Shown: positions 1 through 12,600 of the stretch, in pieces | Position numbering within the stretch: the stretch's first letter is position 1 | Layout of the letters: every line of letters begins with the position of its first letter | Source: Pseudomonas schmalbachii | GTDB taxonomy: Bacteria; Pseudomonadota; Gammaproteobacteria; Pseudomonadales; Pseudomonadaceae | Assembly: GCF_017589465.1 (NCBI RefSeq) | Contig: NZ_JAELYA010000003.1 | Coordinates: 248,001 to 312,000, forward strand | DNA length: 64,000 bases | Direction: 5' to 3' | Translations under genes and position numbers: made by a program | The notes under the pieces: model-generated | Seen by the model: only the letters and a program-made list of their open reading frames with translations | Told to the model about the DNA's origin: nothing | The model's database searches: none

Positions 1-3000
1 CAGGCGCTCGCCGCCTTCCGCCAACTGGAAATGCACCGCCCGCAGCAGCGGGCCATGGGACAGGTCGAGGCTGGCCTGGGCCTGGTCGCAGGCGGCGGAC
101 AGTCCGGCCAGTTCCACCTGCCGTTGCCACAGCACCTCTGCGTCGCCCGCCTCGCGGTAGCGCTGCCGCCACTGGCCGTCGTCCTGGCGGGTGAACGCCA
201 TGCGCAACGCATCGTGGTGTTCCAGCAGGGCCTGCAGCGCCTGGCGCAGCGCCATCGGGTCGAGGGGCTCGCCCGGTTCGAGCAGCAGCGACTGGTTCCA
301 GTGCTCGCGGCGGCTCATGGGCTGTTCGAAGAACGCGTGCTGGATCGGCGTCAGCGGGATGTCGCGCTGCGTATCGATGGTCGCCACCGGCGTCGCGCCG
401 CTCTCCAGCCGCCCGGCCACCTGGGCCAGTTCGGCGATGCTCTGGCGTTCGAAGATCTGCCGTGGCGACAACTGGATGCCGCGTTTGCGCGCGCGGGAAA
501 TGATCTGCAGGCTGAGGATCGAATCGCCGCCCAGCTCGAAGAAGTTGTCCTGGCGACCGACTCGCGGCACTTCCAGCAGTTCCTGCCAGATCGCCACCAG
601 CTCGCTTTCCACGCCGGGCAGCGGCGCCTCGTAGGCGCGCGCCTGCACCTGCGGTTCCGGCAGTGCCTTGCGATCCAGCTTGCCGTTGGCCGACAGAGGG
701 AATCGCTCCAGCACCACCAGATGCGCCGGCACCATGTAGTCCGGCAGGCGCTGTTTCAGGCGCTCGCGCAGCTCGGCCTCGTCCAGCGCATCAGCGACCA
801 GATAGCCGACCAGTTGGGTGCCGGTGCTCAGCGTACGCGCCACCACCACCGCCTCCTTCACCGCCGGATGCGCCAGCAGCGCCGCCTCGATCTCGCCGAT
901 CTCGATGCGCAGGCCGCGCAGCTTGATCTGGTGGTCCAGACGGCCGAGGTATTCCACCGCCCCATCGGCACGCCAGCGCGCCAGGTCGCCGGTGCGGTAC
1001 AGCCGCTCGCCCTTGCCGAACGGACTGGCGACGAAACGCTCGGCAGTCAGGCCGGGACGCTGGTGGTAACCGCGCGCCAGTCCCGCGCCACCGATATACA
1101 GCTCACCGGCCACACCGACCGGCTGCGGATTCAGGCGGCTGTCGAGGATATGGATCTGCAGGTTGGCGATGGGCTGGCCAATGGGCACGCTGGCGCCTGC
1201 CTCGTCGCGGCAAGTCCAGTGGGTCACATCGATGGCCGCTTCGGTCGGTCCGTAGAGGTTGTACAGTCCGGCCTGTGGCAGCCGGCGCAACGTGTCGCGC
1301 TGCAGGTCGGCCGGTAGCGCCTCGCCGCTGCAGACGATGCGCCGGAGCGAGGCGCAGCCGGAGAGATCGTCCTGCGCCATGAAGGCCGCCAGCATCGACG
1401 GCACGAAATGCAGGGTGGTGATGCCCTGCTGCTCGATCAGCGCCGCCAGCCGTGCCGGATCGCGATGGTCGCCGGGCTCGGCCAGCACCAGCCGCGCACC
1501 GACCATCAGCGGCCAGAAGAACTCCCAGACCGAGACGTCGAAGCTGAACGGCGTTTTCTGCAGCACCGCATCGCTGGAGTCGAGGCCATACGCCTCTTGC
1601 ATCCAAGCCAGGCGGTTGAACAGCGCGGCGTGGGTATTGCCCGCACCCTTCGGCCGGCCGGTGGAGCCGGAGGTGTAGATCAGGTAGGCCAGTTGCTCGG
1701 GGTGGATGTCCACCGCCGGCGCCGTCACCGGATAGGTCGAGACATCCAGCCGGTCGAGATTGACCAGCCGCACGCCCTCGACCTGCGGCAGACGCTCCAG
1801 CGCCGGGTCATGGCTGAGCAGCAGCGCGATGCCGGCGTCTTCCAGCATGTAGGCCAGACGCTCGCTGGGATATTCCGGATCGAGCGGCACATAGGCGGCG
1901 CCGGCCTTCACCACCGCGTACAGGGCGACGACCATTTCCACCGAACGCAGCGCCGCGACACCGACCAGACTCTCGCGGCCGACGCCCTGCTCGCGCAGGT
2001 AGTGGGCCAGTTGGTTGGCGCGCTGGTCCAGCTCGCGGTAGCTCAATACCTGCTCGCCGAAACGTAGCGCCTCGCGCTCGGGATAAGCCTCGGCCAGCCG
2101 TTCGAACAGGCGATGCACCACCGGCTCATCGGCCTGCCAGTCGCGGGCGGTGCGGTTGACCTGATCCAGCAAGGCGCGGTCCTGCTCGTCGAGCAGGGCG
2201 AAATCGCCGATGGCGGCGTCGGGGCGCTCCAGCAGTTGCGCGAACAGGTTGAGGAAGCGCTGGTGCAGGCGCTCGATGGTCACCGCGTCGAACAGATCGG
2301 TGGCGTAGTTCCAGTTGCCCGCCAGTTCGCCCGCGGCGTTCTCCCAGGTATGCAGGGCCAGGTCGAACTGCGCGCTGCCGCTGTCCAGCGGCAGCAGGCG
2401 CGCCTGCAGGTCCGGCAGCAGTTGCAGGGCTTCGTCCTGGCGCTGCTGGTGGTTGTACAGCACCTGGAACAACGGGTTGTGGCTGAGGCTGCGCCCGGGT
2501 TCCAGCGCCTCCACCAGCTGTTCGAACGGCAGGTCCTGATTGGCCTGCGCGCCCAGGGAGGCCGTGCGGACCTGCTCGATGACCTGTTCGAAACTGGCCT
2601 CGGCGCTCAGTTCGCAGCGGAGGATCTGGGTGTTGACGAAGAAGCCGATCAGCCCTTCGGTTTCCGCGCGCTGGCGGCCGGCGATGGGCACGCCGACGCG
2701 CAGGTCGCCCTGGCCACTGAGGCGGAACAGCAATACCTGATAGGCCGCCAGCAGCAGGGTGAACAGGGTGGTGCCGCGCTGCGCTGCCAGTTCGCGCAGG
2801 CGCGCCACCAGCGGCTTGTCCAGACTGAAGGCGTGGCGCGCACCACGGTAGCTCTGCCGAGCCGGGCGCGGACGGTCGGCGGGCAGTTCCAGCACCGGAT
2901 GCTCGTCGCCGAGGCGTTCGCGCCAGTATTCCAGCTGCCGTTCGCCCTCCCCGGCCTCCAGGCAGGTACGCTGCCACAGCGCCACGTCGGCGTAGTCCAG

Positions 3001-3660
3001 CGGCAGTCCGGGCAGTTCTTCGTTATCGCCACAAACGCGGGCGCGGTAGGCCGCGACGAAGTCGGTGAGCAGCACCTGGATCGACCAGCCGTCGGCAATG
3101 ATGTGGTGCAGGCAGACCAGCAGCACGTGCTCGTCCCCGGCCAGCCGAACCAGCGCGACGCGCCACAGCGGTCCCTGGGCGAGGTCGAAGGGACGGCGGG
3201 CGAACTCGCCGGCCAGCGCCTGCAGTTCCTGTTCGCCGTCCACGTTCAGGTGTTCGATGGGCAGCGCGCGGGTTGCCTGGATCACCTGCTGCGGCGTGCC
3301 ATCCTCGCCGCGCTCGAACACCGTGCGCAGGCTGGCATGGCGGCGGCCCAGGCTGTCGAAGGCGGCCTGCACCGCCTCGACGTCCAGCGGCCCGCTCAGG
3401 CGCAGCGCGCCGGGCAGGTGGTAGGCGCTGTTGCCGGGCTCCAGCTGCTCGAGGAACCACAGGCGCTGCTGGGAAAACGACGTGGGACTGCGCTCCCCGG
3501 CCACCCCGGCCACCCCGGCCGGGATCGGCAACGCCGAGGCATCCAGCCCCTGCTCCCGCAGCTTGCCGAGGAAGATGCGGCGTTGCGCGGCGCCAAGGCT
3601 GAGAAAACGCGTGGCCAGGGCCATCAGCCTGGCTTGCGAAGTCGGGTTCTGTTGCGACAT
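1..3660 (-). CDS. Non-ribosomal peptide synthetase, second of the cluster, 3' part beyond the window (C-A-T-E...)
   Basis: This is an open reading frame of at least 1220 residues read leftward from 3660. Its ATG overlaps the stop codon of the preceding NRPS (ATGA), so the two are translationally coupled. Visible domains are a condensation domain (HHIIADGWS near residue 187), an adenylation domain (YTSGSTGRPKG near residue 660), a carrier domain (FFELGGDSILS near residue 1045) and the start of an epimerisation domain that reaches the left edge. The adenylation pocket, read by alignment to GrsA in my head, is D-V-W-H-V-S-L-I-D-K, the classic serine code; with the E domain the unit should add D-Ser. 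The N-terminal part resembles a normal LCL condensation domain accepting an L-residue from the upstream synthetase. The later modules, and any thioesterase, lie outside the window. Confidence 0.93.
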   Translation of the reverse strand, partial: MSQQNPTSQARLMALATRFLSLGAAQRRIFLGKLREQGLDASALPIPAGVAGVAGERSPTSFSQQRLWFLEQLEPGNSAYHLPGALRLSGPLDVEAVQAAFDSLGRRHASLRTVFERGEDGTPQQVIQATRALPIEHLNVDGEQELQALAGEFARRPFDLAQGPLWRVALVRLAGDEHVLLVCLHHIIADGWSIQVLLTDFVAAYRARVCGDNEELPGLPLDYADVALWQRTCLEAGEGERQLEYWRERLGDEHPVLELPADRPRPARQSYRGARHAFSLDKPLVARLRELAAQRGTTLFTLLLAAYQVLLFRLSGQGDLRVGVPIAGRQRAETEGLIGFFVNTQILRCELSAEASFEQVIEQVRTASLGAQANQDLPFEQLVEALEPGRSLSHNPLFQVLYNHQQRQDEALQLLPDLQARLLPLDSGSAQFDLALHTWENAAGELAGNWNYATDLFDAVTIERLHQRFLNLFAQLLERPDAAIGDFALLDEQDRALLDQVNRTARDWQADEPVVHRLFERLAEAYPEREALRFGEQVLSYRELDQRANQLAHYLREQGVGRESLVGVAALRSVEMVVALYAVVKAGAAYVPLDPEYPSERLAYMLEDAGIALLLSHDPALERLPQVEGVRLVNLDRLDVSTYPVTAPAVDIHPEQLAYLIYTSGSTGRPKGAGNTHAALFNRLAWMQEAYGLDSSDAVLQKTPFSFDVSVWEFFWPLMVGARLVLAEPGDHRDPARLAALIEQQGITTLHFVPSMLAAFMAQDDLSGCASLRRIVCSGEALPADLQRDTLRRLPQAGLYNLYGPTEAAIDVTHWTCRDEAGASVPIGQPIANLQIHILDSRLNPQPVGVAGELYIGGAGLARGYHQRPGLTAERFVASPFGKGERLYRTGDLARWRADGAVEYLGRLDHQIKLRGLRIEIGEIEAALLAHPAVKEAVVVARTLSTGTQLVGYLVADALDEAELRERLKQRLPDYMVPAHLVVLERFPLSANGKLDRKALPEPQVQARAYEAPLPGVESELVAIWQELLEVPRVGRQDNFFELGGDSILSLQIISRARKRGIQLSPRQIFERQSIAELAQVAGRLESGATPVATIDTQRDIPLTPIQHAFFEQPMSRREHWNQSLLLEPGEPLDPMALRQALQALLEHHDALRMAFTRQDDGQWRQRYREAGDAEVLWQRQVELAGLSAACDQAQASLDLSHGPLLRAVHFQLAEGGERL

Positions 3661-6600
3661 CAGTTGCTTTCCTCCAGCTCGCTCATCAACTCGTCCAGGG
3701 CATCGAGTCGGTCGAGTTGTCCTTGCAGGGTTTCGATCAGTGCCGCCTGGGCGGCGACGGTGGTGGCCTCGAAGGCCCGGGCCAGCGGCAGGCTCACGCC
3801 CAGTTGCTCGCGGATCAGCGACAGCAGCCGCGTCGCCAGCAGGGAGTGCCCGCCAAGCTCGAAGAAGTTGTCGTGGCGGCCGACCCGCTCGATCTTCAGC
3901 AGCGCCTGCCAGAGTCCGGCCAGCGCTTCCTCGCGTTCGCCGCACGGCGCCTCGAAGGCGCGTTCCTGCCAGCCGGGAACGGGCAGCGCCTTGCGGTCGA
4001 GCTTGCCGTTGGCGTTGCGCGGCAGACGGTCGAGCAGCATCACCTGGGCCGGCACCATGAACGCCGGCAGCTCCAGGCCGAGGGCGGTCTTCAGCGATTC
4101 GGCAGACGGCTGCTGCCCGGCCTCGGCGACCACGTAGGCGACCAGTTGCGGGCCATGCGGGGTCGGTTGGGCGGCGACGGCGGCGTCGTGCACGTCGGCG
4201 CGGGCCAGCAATACCGCCTCGATCTCGCCCAGTTCGATGCGCTGGCCGCGAATCTTCACCTGGAAGTCGGTGCGGCCCAGGTACTCCAGCTCGCCGTCGG
4301 CGTTCCAGCGCACCAGGTCACCACTGCGATAGAGCCGCGCGCCCGGCTCGCCGAACGGATCGGGGAGGAAGCGTTCGGCGGTCAGCCCGGGCCGCGCGGC
4401 ATAGCCGCGACCGACGCCGACGCCGCCGATATACAGCTCGCCGACCGCGCCCAGCGGCGCCAGTTCGAGGCTGGAGTCGAGGACGTAGAGGCGGTTGTTG
4501 TCGGTCGGCAGGCCGATGGGCAGCGCTCCCCGCGCACCCGGCGCGGCGGTCAGGGTGTGCAGCGAGACGTCGTCGGCGCACTCGGCCGGGCCGTAGGCGT
4601 TGACCAGCGGCACCCGCGGGTAGCGGGCGAACCAGCGCCCGGCGAGATCTGCGGACAGCGCCTCGCCGGTGGGCAGCAGCCAGCGCAGCGACGGCAGCTC
4701 GCAGTGTGGCGCGGCGAGCATGCCGTCGATCACCGCCGGCACGCACTCCAGCACGCTGACGCGGTTGGCCGCCACGGCGTCGAGCAGGCGCTCGGGGTCC
4801 TGCACCACGGCGTCCGGGAAGATCTCCACGCGGCCGCCGAACAGCGGCGCGGTGAGGAACTGCCAGACGGAAATGTCGAAGCCGGTGGCGGCGGTCTGGG
4901 CGATCACGTCGCCCTCTCCCAGGCGCAGGTACGGCAGCTTGGGCATCTGGTTGTTGAGCATGCCGCGCTGGTTGACCATCACACCCTTGGGCTCGCCGGT
5001 GGAGCCGGAGGTGTAGATGACGTAGGCCAGTTGCTCGGCGCTGGCATAGCGCCCCGGATTGTCCTCGCCGCCTGCGGCCAGCAGGTCTTCGAGGACCAGC
5101 AGGCGCGGGCTGGCCGGGCTCTGCGCGAGGATCGCCCCGGCCTGCGCCAGGCAGTCGCGCGGCGTGACCAGCACCGGCGCCGCGCTGCTGGCGAGCATGC
5201 GCGCGCTGCGTCCGGCCGGATGTCGGTCGTCCAGCGCCAGGTAGCCGGCGCCGGCCTTGAACGCGCCGACGATCATGCCGAGCAGGGCCAGGCCGCGCGG
5301 GGCGTACAGGGCGACCACGTCGTCGCCGCGCACGCCGGCGGCGATCAGGCCGTGGCCGATGCGGTTGGCTTCGGCGTTCAGCGCCGCGTAGCTCAGGCTG
5401 CGACCTTCGCAGCGCGCCACTTCCCGTTCCGGATGGGCATGCACGCGGGCTTCGAAGCGTTCCAGATAGCTGAGGGCGTACCAGTGCGGCTGCGGCTCGC
5501 CCTGACCCATGCGCAGCAGCGACTCGCGCTCGGCCTCGGGCAGCCGCAGCAGCTCGGCCAGCGGCCGCTCGGGAGCGTCGATCAGTTGCAGCAGCAGATG
5601 GCGGAACTGGTTCACCAGCCGCACCATGTCCGCCGCGCGGAAGTGGCGCACGTCGTAGGTCAGCTGCAGTTGCAGCGACTCGCCCGGCAGCAGCACCACG
5701 GTCAGCGGGTAGTTGGTGTGGGTGCGGTTCGCCAGCGGGCGGATGCGGTATTCCTCCACCGCCTGCTGCACGTCGCTGCCCAGCGGCACGTTCTCGAACA
5801 CGAACAGGCTGTCGAACAGCGGCTGGCCGCGCGGGGTGTCGGCAAGCATCTGGATGTCGGCCAGCGACAGGTGTTCGTGCTGGCGCATCTCGGCGTTCTG
5901 CGCCTGCAGCGCGGCGAGCAGCTCCAGTGCCGGAGCGCCGGGAGCCGGGCGGGCGATGCGCAGCGGCAGGGTGTTGATGAACAGGCCCAGCGCGCCTTCG
6001 ATGCCTTCCAGCTCGGTCGGGCGTCCCGCCACGGTGACGCCGAACAGCGCCTCGTCGCGGTCGGCGTGACGCATCAGAAGAAGCGCCCACGCAGCCTGGA
6101 CGAAGGTGTTGGCGGTCAGCCGGTACTGCCGCGCGCGCTCGGCCAGGCGGGCAGTCTGTCCGGCGCCCAGCGACAGGCTGGTGTCGCGCATCGCCGGCTC
6201 GCCCTTCGGACTCTGCCGGTACGGCAGCGACGTGACCTCGGTGAAGCCGGCCAACGCCTGGCGCCAGTAGTCGCGGCTGGCCGCCTCGTCCTGCTCGCCC
6301 AGCCAGGCGAGGAAGTCGCGGTACGGCCGCGCCGCCGGCAGGCGCACCGGGGTGCCGGCGAGGAACGCCCGGTAGTGGGCGAAGAACTCGGTGAGCATCA
6401 GGCCGCGACACCAGGCGTCGATCAGCGCGTGATGGTGGCTCTGCACGATGCGGTAGTCGGCGGCGCCGAACTTCACCAGGCGCAGGCGCAGCAGCGGCGC
6501 CTGGGCGAAGTCCAGACCCAGTTCGCGCTCGCTGCGCAGCACGGCGTCCAGCTCGGCCTCGGCGCTCTCGCGGGACAGGTGGCTGAGGTCGATGAACTGC

Positions 6601-9600
6601 GCCGGCGACGGCACCCGGCGCAGCACCACCTGGCGCTGCACGCCGTTTTCCAGGCCGTGGAAGGCCGTGCGCAGGGCCGGATGGCGCTGCACCACCTGCT
6701 GCCAGGCGTACTTGAAGGCCTCGAAGTCCACTTCGCTGCCGACCGCGTACTGGTCCTGCATCAGGTAGATGCCGTTGCCGCGTTCCAGCAGGCTGTGCAG
6801 GAGGATGCCCTGCTGCATCGGCGCCAGCGGCAGGATGTCCTCGATCTCCCGCGCGGCCACCGGCAGGCTGTCCAGCTGGGCCTGGTCGAGAGCGGCCAGC
6901 GGGAAGTCGGAGGGCGTGACGCCGCCGTTGCGCTCGTCGCAGCAGTGTTCGATCAGCGCGGCCAGATTGCTCCGGTACAGCTCGATCAGGCGGACGATGT
7001 CGGCGCGGTCGAAGCGTTCGCGACTGAAGGTCCAGTCCAGGCGCAGGCGGCCGTTGCGCACCTGGCCGTCCACCACCAGCGCGTTGGCCAGCGGGCCCTG
7101 CGGGTCGCGCAGATTGGACGGGGCGCGTTCGGACAGGGAGAACAGCGCCTCGTCGCCGTCGTCGAAGCGGCCCAGGTAGTTGAAGGTCACGCCCTGCCCT
7201 TCCAGCTCCGGCAGTTCGGCTCCGGCGAGGTACTTCAGCACGCCGTAGCCCAGGCCCTTGTCTGGCACCGCGCGCAGGCTCTCCTTGACCGCCTTGAGGG
7301 TGCCGGCCAGGTCGTCGGCGGCTTCCAGGCCGACCGGATAGATAGTGGTGAACCAGCCGACGCTGCGGCTCAGGTCCAGTTCGCCGCTGGCGTCCTCGCG
7401 GCCATGGCCTTCCAGGCTGACCACCTGCTGGCGGCGGCCGGTCCATTGCGCCAGCGACTGCGCGAGGGCGGCGAGCAGCAGCTCGTCGATGCGCGTGCGG
7501 TAGGCCGCCGGTGCCTCGCCGAGCAGTCGGCGGGTGTCGTGGGCGTCGAGCAGCAGGTCGAGGCTTTCCGCCTCGCCGATGCGGCTGGGCACGCCGCAGT
7601 CGCCGGGCAGGCGCGCCGCCGACGGGTCGAGACGCTGCCAATAGTCACGCTGGGCGGCGAGTTCCGGGCTGCGCGCGAGGTCCTGCAGGGACTGCGACCA
7701 GGCCTGGAAGCTCGCGGTCTTCTCCGCGTTCGCCAGCGCCTGCCCTTGCGCCAGGCGGCGACAGGCTTGCTGCAGGTCTTCCAGCAGCACGCGCCAGGAC
7801 ACCGCGTCCACCGCCAGGTGATGGATCGCCAGCAGCAGGCGCCCTTCGCCGGACGGCAGGCGCGCCTGGACCACCCGCAGCAGCGGGCCCTGTTCGAGGT
7901 TCAGGCTGCGCTGGGCTTCCTCGCACAGCGGCGCCAGGTCTTCCTCGCGGGCCAGCTCGCAGGTCCACAGGACGCGACCGGCGTCTTCCGTGTCGCGATA
8001 GCGCTGGCGCCACTGGCCGTCCTCGCCCTGTTCGAAGGCCAGGCGCAGGCTGTCGTGCTGCGCCAGCAGCCAGCCCAGCGCCTGGCGCAGCAGGCCGGCA
8101 TCGAGGGCTTTGGGGAGGTCGAACAGCAGCGACTGGTTCCAGTGCGCGCGGCGCCCCAGCGGCAGGGCGAAGAAGCGCGCCTGGATCGGCGTCAGCGGGA
8201 AGTGGCGGACCGCCGGGGGTTCTGCCTTTACCGGCGCTGCGGCCCTGGCTTCGCTCACCTGGGCGACCTGCGCCAGCTCGGCGATGGTCTGCTTCTCGAA
8301 CAGCTGCTTGGGCGTCAGCCGCACGCCCTGGCGCCGCGCACGGGCGATGATCTGCAGGCTGAGGATGGAGTCGCCGCCGAGGCTGAAGAAGTTGTCGTGG
8401 CGACCCACGCGGTCAAGGCCCAGCGCCTCCTGCCAGAGGCCGGCGAGAATCGCCTCCACTCCTTCGCGGGGCGCCTCGAACACTTCCATGGCGCGCTCCG
8501 GGGCCGGCAGCGCGGCGTGATCCAGCTTGCCGTTGGCGGTCAGCGGGAAGGCATCGAGGGCCAGCACGTGGGCCGGCACCATGTAGTCCGGCAGGCGTTC
8601 GCTCAGCGCCGCACGCAGCGCCTCGCCGTCGAGCCGGCGACCGCTTTCGCCGACCGCATAGGCGAGCAACTGGCCGCGCTCGTCGAGGCGCACCACGGCA
8701 TCGCCCACGCCATCCAACTGGCGCAGACGCTCGGTGATCTCGCCGAGGGATACGCGATAGCCGCGCACCTTGACCTGGTCGTCGGCGCGGCCGAGGAACT
8801 GCAACTGGCCGTCGCCGAGCAGGCGCGCGCGGTCGCCGGTGCGATACAGGCGCTGGCCCGGCACCCAGGGATCGGGCAGGAACACCGTGGCGGTAAGGCC
8901 GGGGCGCTCCAGATAGCCGCGCGCCAGGCCGGGACCGCCGAGGTAGAGCTCGCCGCCGGCGCCCTGCACCACCGGCCGCAGGTCGTCGTCCAGCACCAGC
9001 GCGCGGGCGTTCGGCAGCGGACGGCCGACCGGCACGCTGGCGCCGATGGCTTCGGCTCCGGCCGGTTCGCAGGTGAGCACGCCGACCGTGGTTTCGGTCG
9101 GGCCGTAGTGGTTGATCACGCGGCACTCGGGCTTCAGGCGGCGGATGCGCGCCAGCAGGTCCCAGGGCAAGGCGTCGCCGCCGAGGATCAGCGCCCGCGC
9201 GGGCAGTACCGCTTCCGGAGTGGCGGCCTGCAGCAGGCCGCCGAGGTGGGTCGGGACGATCTTCAGCACATCGACCCGGTGCCGGGCCATGTAGGCGGCG
9301 AAGCGGTCGGCGTCGTTGGCGCGCTCCGGGGCGATCAGGTGCAGGGTGTTGCCCGAGCACAGCGCGCCGAACAGCACGGTGTGGCCGAGGTCGGCAGCGA
9401 CGGTGGAGACCATTGCCATGCTCGCGCCGGCGCCCAGGTCGAGGCGCGCCAGCAGGCCCTGCACGTAGTCGGCCAGGGCGCCGTGGTCGATCACCACGCC
9501 CTTCGGCGTGCCGCTGGTGCCGGAGGTATAGATGACGTAGGCCGCCTGCAGCGGGTGGACGCGCAGCGCGGGGGCGCTGTCCGGCCGACTGCGCCAGGCG

Positions 9601-12600
9601 GCGTCGGCGTCCATGCCGATCACCTCGCCGCCGAAGTCGCCGGGCGCGGCGGTGTCGCCGAGCAGCCAGCGGGCGGCGCTGTCGGAGAGGGCGAAGGCCT
9701 GGCGTTCGGCCGGCCATTTCGGGTCCAGCGGCACATAGGCGGCGCCGGCCTTGAGGGTCGCCAGCAGCGCCACGACGAATTCGACCGAGCGTTCCAGGCA
9801 CAGGCCGACGCGGCTTTCCGCGACGACGCCGCGCTCGCCCAGGTAGCGGGCCAGTCGATTGGCCTGCGCGTCGACCCAGGCGAAGTCGTATCCCGCGTCC
9901 TCGCATTGCAGCGCCAGCGCCTGCGGCGTGGCGGCGACGGCGGCGTCCCACAGGCCCAGCACGTCGCTCGCCGGGAAGGCGCGCGCCTCGCCATCGAGCC
10001 GCGAAGGTGCGGCGGCCAGTTGCAGTTCGCCGAGGGCGATCTCCGGCTGGCGCACCACCTGCGCGCAGATGCCCAGCAGGTCGGCGGCCAGGCCGGCGAT
10101 TCGCGGCTCGTCGAACAGGTCGCAAGCGTAGGTGAACACCGCCTGGATGCCGGACGGCGTGTCGGTGATATCCAGCCCCAGGTCGAAGTGCGCGGAGAAG
10201 TCGTCGCGCTGGCTGGCACTCAGGCGCAGGCCGCCGATGGCGCGTTCTTCGGGCAGGGCGAACTGCTGGGTGAACTTGACCTGGCACAGCGGGTTGTGGG
10301 CGAGGCTGCGGGACACGCCGAGCGCCTCGACCAGTTGATCGAACGGCAGGTCCTGGTTGGCCTGCGCGCCCAGCGCGATCGCCTTGACCTGCCGCAGCAG
10401 CGCGGCGAAGGACTGCCGCGCGGAGAGCTGGCCGCGCAGCACCAGGGTGTTGACGAACAGGCCGATGAGGCCCTCGACCTCGGCGCGGGTGCGCCCGGCC
10501 ACCGGCACGCCGATGCGCAGGTCGTCCTGGTTGCCGTGGCGGTGCAGCAGCGTCATGTACACGGCCAGCATGGTCATGAACAGGGTGGCGCCGTTGGAGC
10601 CGGCCAGCTCGCGCAGCGCCTGACTGAGGCCGGCGTCGATTATCAATGCGTAGCGCGCGCCGCGATGGCCCTGCTGCTCCGGTCGCGGGCGGTCGGTGGG
10701 CAGGCTGGACAGCGGATGGCTGTCGCCCAGGCGTTCGCGCCAGTAGGCCAGCTGCCGCTGCGCCTCGCCGGCCGCCAGGTGCTCGCGCTGCCAGGCGGCG
10801 AAGTCGGCGTACTGCACCGGCAAGGCCGGCAGCGACGGTTCGCGGCCTTCGGCATGGGCGGCGTAGAGGGTGGAGAAGTCGTCCAGCAGCACCTGCACCG
10901 ACCAGCCGTCGCAGATGATGTGGTGCAGCACCAGCAGCAACTCCCGGCGGCCGCCGCCGAGGTTGACGTCGAGCACGCGCCACAGCGGGCCGTTGCGCAG
11001 ATCCATCGGCGCCTCCACGGCGCAGCGGGCCAGTGTGTCGAGGGCTTTCGACGGCTCGGGATGGCGGCTCAGGTCATGCGGCTCGATGCGCACCGGCCGC
11101 GCCGGATGGATGTGCTGCACCAGCCGGTCGTCCTGCTCGCCGAAGGTGGTGCGCAGGCTTTCGTGGCGCGCCGCGAGGTCTTCGAAGCTGCGCTGCAGGG
11201 CGTGGTTGTCGATCTCGCCGCGCAGGCTCAACTGGCCGCACAGGTGGTAGGCGCTGCTATCGGATTGCAGTTGGGCGAGGAACCACAGGCGCTGCTGGGC
11301 GAAGGACTGCTGCGGCGGAACATCCCGCGACAGTGGCACGATACGTGCGCCGGCAACGCCGCGTTCCTGGCTGGCGACCATGGCGCTGAAGGCGCCCAGG
11401 GTCGGCTGCTCGAACAGTTGTGCCGGCTCCAGCGCCAGGCCCAGTTCGGCGTTCAGGCGCGCGAGCACCTGCACCACGCCCACCGAGTTGCCGCCACGTT
11501 CGAAGAAGTGGTCGTGGGCGGCCAGGTCGCTTGCGCCGAGCACTTCTTCCCAGGCGGCCAGCACTTCCGGCAGCAGCGCGGGTGCGGCGGTTGCGGTCTG
11601 GATGACGGCTGTCCCGCCCTCCTGCAGGCGGCCGTCCTGCCAGATGGCGAAGCTGTCCAGGCTGCCGTCCAGCCAGCCGGCGCGGCAGGCCGAGCGCTGC
11701 AGCTTGCCGCTGGTGGTGCGCGGCAGGGCGCCGGGTTCCAGCAGGACGATCACCCTCGGCGCCACCATGAACAGTTCGGAGAGCGCGTCGCGCACCGCGT
11801 CGCAGATCATCTGCGGCTTCATCAGGCGGCGCACGTTGCGGCTGATCTCCAGCGCCAGCCCTACCCCTTCGCTGCCCGCCCCATCGGCGACCGGGAACGC
11901 GGCGATGCGGCCACGGCGCAGCAGCTCGACGCGCTGCTCCAGCGCCTGTTCCAGGTCCTGCGGGTAGAGGTTCTGGCCGTTGAGGATGATCAGGTCCTTG
12001 AGCCGGCCGGTGATGAACAGCTCGCCGCCCTCGGCGATGCCCAGGTCGCCGGTGCGCAGCCAGCGCTGGCCGTCGCGCTCGACGAAGGTGCGCGCGGTGG
12101 CCTCGGGGTTCTGCCAGTAGCCCTGGGCGATGCTCGGACCGGCGACCCAGATCTCGCCGACCCGGCCGGGCTCCAGGCTGGCCTCGCTCTGCGGATCGAC
12201 GATGCGCAGGTCGTGGTCCGGACGCACCCAGCCGCAACCGGGCAGACGGGCGGTTTCCCGGCCGTCGAGCAGCAGCGCCTGGGCGGCCTTGCCGGCTGCC
12301 AGCGATTCGCCGTCGAAGTGGCGGACGCTGAACGGCACTGCGCGTTTCGCCGCGCTGACGTACAGCGTGGCTTCGGCCAGGCCGTAGCTGGGCGTCAGCG
12401 CGCGCGGATCGAAGCCGGCCGGGGCGAAGCGCTCGCAGAAGGCTTCGAGGGTCGCCAGGCGGATCGGCTCCGAGCCGGAGAACGCCAGGCTCCAGGAGTC
12501 CAGCGCCAGCTCCTTGAGCGCCGGGCCCTTGATCCGTTCGACGCACAGGCGATAGGCGAAATCCGGTCCGCCGGAGAAGGTGCCGCGGTACCGGGTGATC

